Shown piece after piece: positions 1 through 4,972 of a stretch of 7,062 nucleotides of DNA. The DNA is from Alphaproteobacteria bacterium. Lineage in GTDB: Bacteria; Pseudomonadota; Alphaproteobacteria; UBA2136; UBA6156. Location: the NCBI GenBank assembly GCA_020249005.1, contig JADCGN010000033.1, positions 1-7,062 of the forward strand, read 5' to 3'. The translations under genes and the position numbers were made by a program. The stretch's first letter is position 1; every line of letters begins with the position of its first letter. Under the pieces are notes generated by a model, which saw only the letters and a program-made list of their open reading frames with translations, ran no database searches and was not told the origin of the DNA.

Positions 1-1
1 C

Positions 2-502
2 ATCAAGCCCCCCTCAAAGCCGCTGCGTGAGGTGGCGCTGGCGGCGGTGGCGCGGAGTGAATTAACGGCGACCCAACTGCGGCAGAAGTTGCGACGCAGG
101 GGGTATGAATTAATAGAAATCAACAAATTGATTGAAGAGTTTCAACAAAAAAATTATCTGAATGATGCCCGCGCGGCGGTGCTGTTGGTGAACCGCCGCG
201 CCAAGGGCAGCAAGTGGGGGGCGGGGCGGATTAAGCAGGAGCTGGCGCAAAAGGGGGTGGCGAAAGATTTGGGCACCGAGACCCTGGCCGGCCTGGAGGA
301 ACAGGGTCACGATTGGCTATCTACCGCCACCGCGTTGCTCAAGGCCAAGTACAAGGCCCCGCTGCCGCCCGAGCCCAAGGCCCGCCAGCAGGAAGTGGCC
401 CGGCGGTTGGGGTTTTTGCAGCGGCGCGGTTTTAGCGGCGCGCAGGCAGCGGCGGCCTTGAAGGCCAGCACCGCGGTTGCCTTGGATGACTGGGTTGAGT
501 AA
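2..502 (+). CDS. recX: RecX family regulatory protein (5' end cut by window edge)
   Basis: RecX proteins bind RecA or its filament and modulate, usually inhibit, recombination and SOS activity in the cytoplasm. The reading frame is open from base 2 with no stop, so 166 residues are visible. A GTG at 32 could be a start, but the residues before it (PLREVALAAVAR) align with the first helix of RecX, so the true start probably lies upstream of the window. Family signatures are QLRQKLRRRGY (residues 25-35), YLNDARAA (52-59), and KWGAGRIKQELAQKGV (71-86), which matches the G-x-x-RI-x-QEL-x-x-KG pattern of the family. A further repeat-like segment, EVARRLGFLQRRGF, lies near the C-terminus. These fit the tandem three-helix architecture of RecX. 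No recA is visible. Bases 106-165 are noticeably richer in A and T than the rest of the gene and include seven consecutive A (147-153). The family call is firm; only the start is uncertain. Confidence 0.9.
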   Translation: MKPPSKPLREVALAAVARSELTATQLRQKLRRRGYELIEINKLIEEFQQKNYLNDARAAVLLVNRRAKGSKWGAGRIKQELAQKGVAKDLGTETLAGLEEQGHDWLSTATALLKAKYKAPLPPEPKARQQEVARRLGFLQRRGFSGAQAAAALKASTAVALDDWVE

Positions 503-511
503 GCTGCCGCC

Positions 512-631
512 ATGTGCCCCTACGGAATTCTCTACAACCTGCTGCACCTATTGCCCTGGCCTGCCTTGGTGGCGCAGCTGACGCCGTACTTGGAGGCGTT
601 GAAGGTGCGGCGGAAAGTGCAAAAGCCTTAA
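512..631 (+). CDS. possible 39-aa small protein downstream of recX
   Basis: This short open frame begins ATG nine bases after the recX stop and ends TAA at 629-631, just before the hairpin at 633-664. Its product starts MCPYGILYNLLHLLPWPALV and ends in a basic tail (KVRRKVQKP). By my count 31 of the 38 codons after ATG end in G or C, the pattern of real genes in this window. The first two thirds are hydrophobic (LLHLLPWPALVAQL), followed by a short amphipathic, positively charged end, so a small membrane-associated peptide is possible. No clear Shine-Dalgarno sequence precedes the ATG; if translated, it may be coupled to recX termination. I do not recognise the product. It could also be chance in GC-rich sequence. 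A competing frame starting GTG at 514 looks less gene-like and runs through the hairpin. Confidence 0.4.
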   Translation: MCPYGILYNLLHLLPWPALVAQLTPYLEALKVRRKVQKP

Positions 632-632
632 A

Positions 633-664
633 AAACCACCCTTTCCGTGAGGAAAGGGTGGTTT
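633..664 (-). terminator. 14-bp hairpin, probable minus-strand (possibly bidirectional) terminator
   Basis: Bases 633-646 and 651-664 form a perfect 14-bp stem with a GTGA loop (CACGG-flanked TCAC on the minus strand). Read on the minus strand, the stem runs into a U tract made by the six A of plus-strand bases 630-635, partly inside the stem. This favours termination of the transcript carrying the 59-aa gene that stops at 706. On the plus strand only three T, all within the stem, follow, so termination of recX there would be weaker. The site lies where two convergent units (recX rightwards, the 59-aa gene leftwards) meet. Confidence 0.7.
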
Positions 665-705
665 ACCGCGTGCCGGGATGCAAAACCTTGCCGGCGGCGG
701 AAGCG

Positions 706-885
706 CTAATGCTTCGTCGCTTTGCGACGCTTTATTTCGGCTTCGATTTCCTCCTTGTATTTCGCCATTTCATTGACGATTGAAAGAGGAAAACAGAGAG
801 TTTCCAGTCGCTTGAGGTCGCCCTCAAGCTGCTGATTCGTCATGTCCGTCACGGGGATGAGGTGCGAAGCGGGTTGGGTGTTCAT
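706..885 (-). CDS. unrecognised 59-aa protein, mostly helical and charged
   Basis: The product starts MNTQPASHLIPVTDMTNQQL and continues with a charged segment, roughly residues 18-55, rich in E, K, L and I. It ends KYKEEIEAEIKRRKATKH, which suggests one or two amphipathic helices. I chose the ATG at 885 because GAAAGG (bases 898-893 on this strand) sits seven bases upstream. The ATG pair at 912/909 in the same frame would add nine residues but has no good ribosome binding site. The gene follows the DppC-like permease by about 100 bases on the same strand and ends before the strong hairpin at 633-664, as a real transcript end would. There is no signal peptide or membrane segment. Its codons are more A-rich than those of its neighbours (AAA, GAA), which may point to acquisition. 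Near the 3' end, CGTCGC-TTT-GCGACG (715-729) is a small perfect inverted repeat within the coding sequence. No function can be assigned. Confidence 0.6.
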   Translation of the reverse strand: MNTQPASHLIPVTDMTNQQLEGDLKRLETLCFPLSIVNEMAKYKEEIEAEIKRRKATKH

Positions 886-987
886 GGCAGAGCCTTTCTG
901 TGGCAGCATCATGGGGAAAAGGGGAGGTGAGTTGGAACTTGCCAGGTGGCAGTTACCGCGTCTGACATGGATATAGGGAAGGGAATC

Positions 988-1758
988 CTATTTTTCAACT
1001 GCCAGCGTAAAACCTAGCACCGCCAGCAGAATGGCCAGGCCGGGAATAGTGGTGAGCCACCAAGCGGCTTCCAACACGCCTTTGCCTTCGGTCAGCATCG
1101 CGCCCCAGCTGGGGGTGGGGGGCTGGACGCCCAGGCCCAGGTAGGAAAGCCCGGCTTCGGTTAAAATCGCCGCCGCCAGCCCCAAACTGGCGCTGGTGAG
1201 GATCGGGGGCAGCACGTTGGGCAGCACATGCTGCCAGGCCAGGCGGGCGGTGGGCACCCCCGCCAAGGTGGCGGCCTGCAGCCAAGGGCGGCCTTGCAGG
1301 CCTAGGGTTTCGGCGCGCACCAGCCGGGCCACCCCCATCCAGCTGGTGAGGCCAATGATGATCATCACATTCAGTAAGCTTGGGGCTAGCAAGGCGATCA
1401 CCGCCAGAATCAGGAAAATGGTGGGGAAGCACAGCATGGTGTCGGTCAGGCGCATCAGCACGGCATCGGTCGCCCGCCCGCCCAAGCCGGCGGCCAAGCC
1501 CACCAGCACCCCCATGCCCACGGCCAGCCCCACCGCCACCAGCCCCACGCCCAGGCTGGTGCGGGCGCCGTACAGGGTGCGGGAAAGCACGTCACGGCCC
1601 AGGGCGTCGGTACCCAGCCAATACTGGGCATTGGGCGGCGATAAAACATCGTTCAAAAACATTTGGTTGGGCGGGTAGGGGGCCAGCAATGGCGCCAGCA
1701 CGGCGGCGCCGATGATCAGGGCCACCAGGAGTAATCCTGCCACACGGGGTGCTTGCAT
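988..1758 (-). CDS. ABC-transporter permease, DppC/OppC family, short C-terminus
   Basis: This is an inner-membrane permease of a binding-protein-dependent importer for peptides, nickel or similar substrates; it would pair with a DppB-type permease and ATPases of the DppD/F type. Counting from the ATG at 1758 gives 256 residues. Hallmarks are an N-terminal membrane segment ending LLAPYPPN (residues 24-31), the LGTDALGRDVLSRTLYGAR signature (48-66), further hydrophobic spans, the cytoplasmic EAA-type loop QAATLAGVPTARLAWQHVLP (161-180), and TEAGLSYLGLGVQPPTPSWG (200-219). An in-frame TTG at 1794 would add 12 residues and is an alternative start; neither has a strong ribosome binding site. Family members usually end with a segment resembling NLLGDGLRDALDP after the last membrane helix. 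Here the protein stops at LGFTLAVEK, so that tail is missing and the length is below the usual 280-300 residues. Reading the other two frames past the stop does not recover the tail. The substrate cannot be told from the sequence. Confidence 0.93.
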   Translation of the reverse strand: MQAPRVAGLLLVALIIGAAVLAPLLAPYPPNQMFLNDVLSPPNAQYWLGTDALGRDVLSRTLYGARTSLGVGLVAVGLAVGMGVLVGLAAGLGGRATDAVLMRLTDTMLCFPTIFLILAVIALLAPSLLNVMIIIGLTSWMGVARLVRAETLGLQGRPWLQAATLAGVPTARLAWQHVLPNVLPPILTSASLGLAAAILTEAGLSYLGLGVQPPTPSWGAMLTEGKGVLEAAWWLTTIPGLAILLAVLGFTLAVEK

Positions 1759-1780
1759 GAAACTCAGGCTAGCGTGCTTG

Positions 1781-1814
1781 GGGCTTGCCGCCAAGCCCTG
1801 GTGTTGGCCATACT
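1781..1814 (+). promoter_or_regulatory. possible promoter with overlapping palindrome, upstream of the HNH gene
   Basis: GGGCTTG (1781-1787) and CAAGCCC (1792-1798) form a perfect 7-bp inverted repeat with a CCGC spacer. It overlaps a candidate -35 element TTGCCG (1785-1790). A candidate -10 CATACT (1809-1814) follows at 18 bp; each box matches four of six consensus positions. The site lies in the space between the divergent DppC-like permease (start 1758 or 1794) and the HNH gene (start 1849), so it could act as an operator for either gene. This is inference from pattern only. Confidence 0.3.
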
Positions 1815-1848
1815 GTCATCATGCAACGGCGGCGGAGTTCCTGACCCC

Positions 1849-2508
1849 ATGGCGCAGGCAGCCCACCTTGCCGCGCCGCCCAGCAACGCCACGTTGTTTG
1901 CCACCCACCGTACCCTGGTGCTGAATGCCGATTATCACCCGTTGGGCTACCCGCTGGAAACCTTGAACGCGGAAGACACCTTAAAGGGTTATTATTTGGG
2001 CCGCTTTGACGTGGTGAGCTGGAGTGACATCTGGGCCCACAGCCCCACCACCGAATTGCGTTTGCCCAGCGTGGTGGCGCTGCGGGATTACGTGCCTGCC
2101 GCCAACCTGTACGGCACCCCCAGCTGCAACCTACACAACCTGTACGTACGGGATCGGGGCCTGTGCCAATACACCGGCCAGGCGGTGAAGCTGCACGCCG
2201 CCGACAAAGCCCACGAGGCCACGATGGACCACGTGGTGCCGCGCTGCCAAGCCGGCACGGGCGATTGGCACAACGTGGTGCTGGCCAGTTGGCCGGCCAA
2301 CAACCGCAAGGGCAGCCTCTCGCCCGAACGGGCCGGGTTGCGCTTGCTTGGCCAACCCTGGGTACCGACCGGCGCCGATTTGCTGTATTTGTGGCTGACG
2401 GAAGACCGGCTGGCCGAGCTCCCCGCCGCTTGGCATGATTACCTGCGGGTGCTGAAGCCCACACCCCGCCTGCTGCGGGTGTTGGAACGGGTGGCCGCCG
2501 CGGCTTAA
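1849..2508 (+). CDS. HNH endonuclease family protein with altered zinc-site cysteines
   Basis: The 219-residue product has the layout of the bacterial HNH proteins that open with a conserved RTLVLNADYHPL block (residues 21-32). These continue through a RLPSVVALRDYV block (71-82) and end in the HNH fold. That fold is LYVRDRGLCQYTG (98-110), then TMDHVVP (125-131) with the likely catalytic H128 and preceding D127, then WHNVV (140-144) with N142, and NNRKG (151-155). In many relatives two CxxC pairs hold a structural zinc. Here only C106 remains: T109, S147 and A150 stand at the other positions. The ATG at 1849 was chosen because conservation begins after it and GGCGGAG lies upstream (1831-1837). 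A TTG at 1753 would overlap the divergent permease and add a poorly conserved extension. Family members include restriction-like and homing-type nucleases and many of unknown role, so no specific job is claimed. There is no methyltransferase neighbour. The next plus-strand gene starts 113 bases on. Confidence 0.88.
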   Translation: MAQAAHLAAPPSNATLFATHRTLVLNADYHPLGYPLETLNAEDTLKGYYLGRFDVVSWSDIWAHSPTTELRLPSVVALRDYVPAANLYGTPSCNLHNLYVRDRGLCQYTGQAVKLHAADKAHEATMDHVVPRCQAGTGDWHNVVLASWPANNRKGSLSPERAGLRLLGQPWVPTGADLLYLWLTEDRLAELPAAWHDYLRVLKPTPRLLRVLERVAAAA

Positions 2509-2536
2509 CGGTTAGGCACTGCCAATCTTGGTAGGG

Positions 2537-2563
2537 TTGTGGTGGTCACGCTAAGTTTATACA
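2537..2563 (+). promoter_or_regulatory. weak promoter candidate for the PD-(D/E)XK-like gene
   Basis: TTGTGG (2537-2542) and TATACA (2558-2563) are separated by 15 bp, shorter than the ideal 17. The TATACA box lies in an AT-rich patch that stands out from the GC-rich surroundings, 59 bases before the ATG at 2622. The poor -35 and short spacing make this tentative. The gene could equally be transcribed with the HNH gene, since no terminator is evident after 2508. Confidence 0.25.
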
Positions 2564-2621
2564 GTTTTGCATCATCATCGTTTTCGTGCCAGCTGGCAGA
2601 GAACCCTCCTTGGAGACGCGT

Positions 2622-3341
2622 ATGGACATCAAAGTCCGAAGTTGGCCGCAAGGCCAAAATTTCTTTGCGTGGCGCGGCATTGCCTTGCACCACGTGCTGG
2701 CGGCAGCCTTGGCGCAAGAAGATTGGCGAACGCTGGCGCAGCTCAAGCCCAAAACGCTTGAAGCCTTGCTGGTGGGTATGGCGCACAGCCAGCCGTGCCT
2801 TACCACCCAGGCATTTTTGGCGAGCCACCCCGCGCAGGTGAAGTGGCTTACCGACTGTGCCCGGATGCTGTTCAAGTGCTTCCGCGATTGGCAGATACAG
2901 GGGCCACTCACCGTAGAGCCGGTTTTGCCGATTGTCGCCCTGCCCAACGGCGGACGCTTGCGTTGCGGGCAGCCCGATTTTCATGGTGTGGCTGGGGCCT
3001 TTGGGGGCCGCGTCAACATTGAAATGAAGAGCGGGTGGCGCCGCGTGCGCAAACAAGCGGCTAAACTGGCACGTTACAATGGCGGTACGCAGGTCATGCT
3101 GCAGGAACAAGGGGCGCCCGAACCCTTTATGGGAACGATCTGGCTCAGCTTCAGTGATTGCATGCTTGATCCGCGTACCCGGCAGCAAGTGCCGCGGGGT
3201 TGGCCGGTGCTCAATTACTACTTTGAGCCGTTTGACACCACGCACATCAACCGCCTGCTTCAGCCCCGCTTCGGCGTGACGGTAAGCGACCTCCCAAGCT
3301 TGCCCCGCAGCTACGTTTACGAAGAAGACCTCTGCGCCTAG
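2622..3341 (+). CDS. unrecognised protein with apparent PD-(D/E)XK nuclease core
   Basis: The ATG at 2622 is preceded by GGAG (2612-2615) at six-base spacing, a clear ribosome binding site, giving 239 residues. An upstream ATG-like start at 2586 lacks one. I do not recognise the family as a whole. The middle of the protein reads CGQPDFHGV (residues 115-123), a short loop, then VNIEMKSG (131-138), then the helix RRVRKQAAKLARY (140-152) and GGTQVML (154-160). This matches the PD-(D/E)XK arrangement: D119 at the start of one strand, E134-M-K136 in the next, followed by a basic helix carrying Q145. It would predict a metal-dependent DNA or RNA cleaving domain. The N-terminal 110 residues look helical and carry no motif I know; the C-terminal part (171-239) is rich in aromatics. 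There is no signal peptide or membrane segment. It follows the HNH gene on the same strand and ends in a terminator. A non-catalytic member of the fold is an alternative. Confidence 0.85.
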   Translation: MDIKVRSWPQGQNFFAWRGIALHHVLAAALAQEDWRTLAQLKPKTLEALLVGMAHSQPCLTTQAFLASHPAQVKWLTDCARMLFKCFRDWQIQGPLTVEPVLPIVALPNGGRLRCGQPDFHGVAGAFGGRVNIEMKSGWRRVRKQAAKLARYNGGTQVMLQEQGAPEPFMGTIWLSFSDCMLDPRTRQQVPRGWPVLNYYFEPFDTTHINRLLQPRFGVTVSDLPSLPRSYVYEEDLCA

Positions 3342-3357
3342 CGGCGCAGAGTTTTTT
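3330..3357 (+). terminator. intrinsic terminator overlapping the stop codon
   Basis: CTCTGCGCC (3330-3338) and GGCGCAGAG (3343-3351) make a perfect 9-bp GC-rich stem with a four-base loop TAGC, followed by six T (3352-3357). This is a textbook Rho-independent terminator for the plus-strand gene ending at 3341. The stop codon TAG (3339-3341) lies in the loop, so the 5' arm codes for the last residues. On the minus strand, the same stem is followed by a weaker pyrimidine-rich stretch and might help to end the dppB-like transcript that stops at 3366. Confidence 0.88.
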
Positions 3358-3365
3358 GTGCGGCC

Positions 3366-4346
3366 TTATGGGTGCTGTAACCCGGCACGCACGCGCGGGT
3401 CGGCCGCGGCCAGGGCGGCGTCGGCCAGCAGGTTGCCCAGCAAGGTTAACGCCGCACCGATCAGCAGCAGCGCCATCACCACCGGATAGTCGCGCATCAT
3501 TACGCTATCGTAAAACAATTTTCCCATGCCCGGCAGGCCGAACAGGCTTTCCAAAATCACGCTGCCGCCGATCAACCCCGGCAGCGAAAGCCCCAACAGG
3601 GTGAGGGTGGGCAGCAACGCATTGCGCAGCGTGTGCCGCAGCCACACGCGCCGCGGCGTGGCCCCTTTGGCGTGGGCGGTGAGCACGAACGGCTGCCCCA
3701 GCACCGCCAAGGCGCTGCCGCGCACATAGCGGGTCAGGCCCGCCAGGCTGCCCACCAAGCCCACCGCCAACGGCAGCGTAAGGTGCCAGAGGGTGTCGGC
3801 CACCCGCTGCCACCAGGGCCAGTGTTCGGCGCCGAAGGTGTTGAGCCCGCTCAGCGGTACCCAGCCCAGCGTTACGCCAAACCATTGCAGCCCCAGCAGC
3901 GCCAGCCAGACGCTGGGGGCGGCCAGGCCCAGGTACAGCAACACGGTGGCGGTGGTGTCGGCCGTGCCACCTGCCCGAGCCGCCAGCCACAGGCCCAAGG
4001 GCAGGCTCAGGCCCAGCACCAGCAGCAGCCCCACGCCGTTGAGCCACAGCGTCAGTGGCAGGGCCTCGGCCAGCTTTTGCGCCACGGGGAGGCCGTCAGG
4101 CATCAGGCTTTGGCCCAAATTGCCCTGCAGAATGTGTCCCAGCCAGCGCAGGTATTGCACGGGCAGGGGGTCGTTCAGCCCGCTTTGTGCCACCAAGGCG
4201 GCGTTGCTCTTGGCCTTGGGGTCAAAGTCGCCCATCAGCTGGGTGGGGTCGCCCGGGGCCAGGTGCATCACGCCAAAGCACAGTACGGTAATGCCCAGCA
4301 ACAGCGGCACGCTGGCCAGCAGGCGACGCAACAGATACCCCAACAT
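3366..4346 (-). CDS. ABC-transporter permease, DppB/OppB family
   Basis: This is an inner-membrane channel subunit of a peptide- or nickel-type ABC importer, expected to form a dimer with a DppC-type permease. Its 326 residues are close to the family's usual length. The N-terminus MLGYLLRRLLASVPLLLGIT with VMHLAPGDP (residues 26-34) is the classic DppB start. It is followed by the periplasmic segment with LGLNDPLP-like SGLNDPLPVQYLRWL (55-69) and GNLGQSL (75-81). Several membrane spans follow, then the cytoplasmic EAA loop AHAKGATPRRVWLRHTLRNA (224-243), and LESLFGLPGMGKLFYDSV (265-282). The C-terminus LLADAALAAADPRVRAG is complete. The ATG at 4346 fits the family start exactly. It is divergent from ruvC, with 45 bases between the two starts. 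Its usual next gene, a DppC-type permease, is not adjacent: it lies 1.6 kb downstream on the same strand beyond two antisense genes. Substrate is unknown. Confidence 0.95.
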   Translation of the reverse strand: MLGYLLRRLLASVPLLLGITVLCFGVMHLAPGDPTQLMGDFDPKAKSNAALVAQSGLNDPLPVQYLRWLGHILQGNLGQSLMPDGLPVAQKLAEALPLTLWLNGVGLLLVLGLSLPLGLWLAARAGGTADTTATVLLYLGLAAPSVWLALLGLQWFGVTLGWVPLSGLNTFGAEHWPWWQRVADTLWHLTLPLAVGLVGSLAGLTRYVRGSALAVLGQPFVLTAHAKGATPRRVWLRHTLRNALLPTLTLLGLSLPGLIGGSVILESLFGLPGMGKLFYDSVMMRDYPVVMALLLIGAALTLLGNLLADAALAAADPRVRAGLQHP

Positions 4347-4379
4347 GCAGCCAGCCTAGCAGGGGGCCGGGCTTTCGGC

Positions 4380-4391
4380 TACTGTACGCTT
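4380..4391 (+). promoter_or_regulatory. ruvC: possible -10 element for a leaderless ruvC transcript
   Basis: TACTGT (4380-4385) ends six bases before the ruvC ATG, the distance expected between a -10 box and a transcription start at the A of the start codon. There is no ribosome binding site in the 45-base gap to the divergent permease gene, which agrees with leaderless initiation. No convincing -35 is present about 17 bases upstream. Tentative. Confidence 0.2.
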
Positions 4392-4874
4392 ATGCGGATT
4401 TTAGGGCTCGACCCCGGCCTGGAACACACCGGCTACGGTGTGCTGGAGGTACGCGGCAATGCCTACACCTTTGTGGCAGCCGGGCGGGTAAGCACCAAGC
4501 CCAGCCAGCCGCTGCCCGAGCGTTTGGCGGTGTTGGCGGCGGGGTTGCAGGCGGTGGTGGCCGAATACCGCCCCGCGGCGGCGGCGGTGGAAGAGGTGTT
4601 CGTGAACAAAAATATGCAGTCGTCGCTCAAGTTGGCGCAGGCGCGGGCGATTTCGTTGCTCATCCCCACCCAAGCAGGGGTGCCGGTGCATGAGTACGCC
4701 GCGCGCTTGGTGAAGCAAAGCCTGGTGGGCAAGGGCAATGCGGAAAAGGCCCAAGTGGCCCACATGGTGGGGGTGTTGCTGCCCGCCTGCCGCAGCCAGG
4801 CGTTGCCGCCCGATGCCACCGATGCCCTGGCCGCGGCGCTGACCCACGCGCACCACGCCGGGCGGTTGCGCTAA
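4392..4874 (+). CDS. ruvC: crossover junction endodeoxyribonuclease RuvC
   Basis: RuvC is the Holliday junction resolvase that nicks four-way junctions symmetrically, working with the RuvAB branch-migration motor. The 160-residue product starts MRILGLDPGLEHTGYGVLEV and keeps all four acidic metal-binding positions of the RNase H-like fold: D7, E67 (in AAVEEVF), D141 and D144 (in PPDATDAL). VNKNMQSSLKLAQAR (71-85) is the conserved segment after the second acid, and the VGKGNAEKAQV region (112-122) follows. The protein is slightly shorter than the 173 residues of E. coli RuvC, mainly at the C-terminus. The ATG at 4392 is fixed by homology; the frame stays open far upstream opposite the permease gene, but that extension is antisense to dppB. 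No Shine-Dalgarno sequence is visible before the ATG. ruvA and ruvB, often adjacent, are not within the window. secA follows after 98 bases on the same strand. Confidence 0.97.
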   Translation: MRILGLDPGLEHTGYGVLEVRGNAYTFVAAGRVSTKPSQPLPERLAVLAAGLQAVVAEYRPAAAAVEEVFVNKNMQSSLKLAQARAISLLIPTQAGVPVHEYAARLVKQSLVGKGNAEKAQVAHMVGVLLPACRSQALPPDATDALAAALTHAHHAGRLR

Positions 4875-4972
4875 CGCGCGGCTTACTCCCGCCGCTTGTC
4901 GGCCTTGTTTTGGCGCCCAAATGGGTGGCCGCCCGGTTGCCTTTTGGCCTCACTTGCGCCAATGGTGGCGGC
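4875..4972 (+). other. ruvC-secA intergenic leader with a weak inverted repeat
   Basis: This 98-base gap holds no gene. TTGGCGC (4910-4916) and GCGCCAA (4956-4962) form a 7-bp inverted repeat spaced 39 bases apart; the second arm ends ten bases before the secA ATG, close to the likely ribosome binding region. No clear terminator for ruvC and no good promoter boxes were seen, so ruvC and secA may be read together. Pairing over such a span could be chance. Confidence 0.2.

Noticed and set aside
936..954. Hairpin TGCCA/TGGCA after the DppC-like permease gene
   Set aside because: The stem is short with a bulge and has no U tract on the minus strand, so it is not a credible terminator.
663..961. 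Nine-base direct repeat TTACCGCGT at 663-671 and 953-961 flanking the 59-aa gene, considered as a target-site duplication
   Set aside because: A 9-bp match within this distance is quite likely by chance, and no terminal inverted repeats or transposase accompany it.
976..983. GGGAAGGG, matching the KOPS pattern for FtsK
   Set aside because: A single 8-base degenerate match in GC-rich DNA carries no weight.
1753..1848. TTG start at 1753 extending the HNH gene by 32 residues
   Set aside because: The extension overlaps the divergent permease start, shows no conserved features and lacks a ribosome binding site, while the ATG at 1849 has one.
2519..2534. Hairpin CTGCCA/TGGTAG after the HNH gene
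   Set aside because: Six pairs including a wobble and no U tract; too weak to call a terminator.
2505..3245. Minus-strand open frame of 246 codons opposite the PD-(D/E)XK-like gene
   Set aside because: The plus-strand frame has a good ribosome binding site, a nuclease-like motif and a matched terminator; the minus frame has none of these.
3633..4391. In-frame upstream extension of ruvC that would give a 413-aa protein
   Set aside because: It runs antisense to the DppB-like permease and is rich in Q, H and G repeats; RuvC homology starts exactly at the ATG at 4392.
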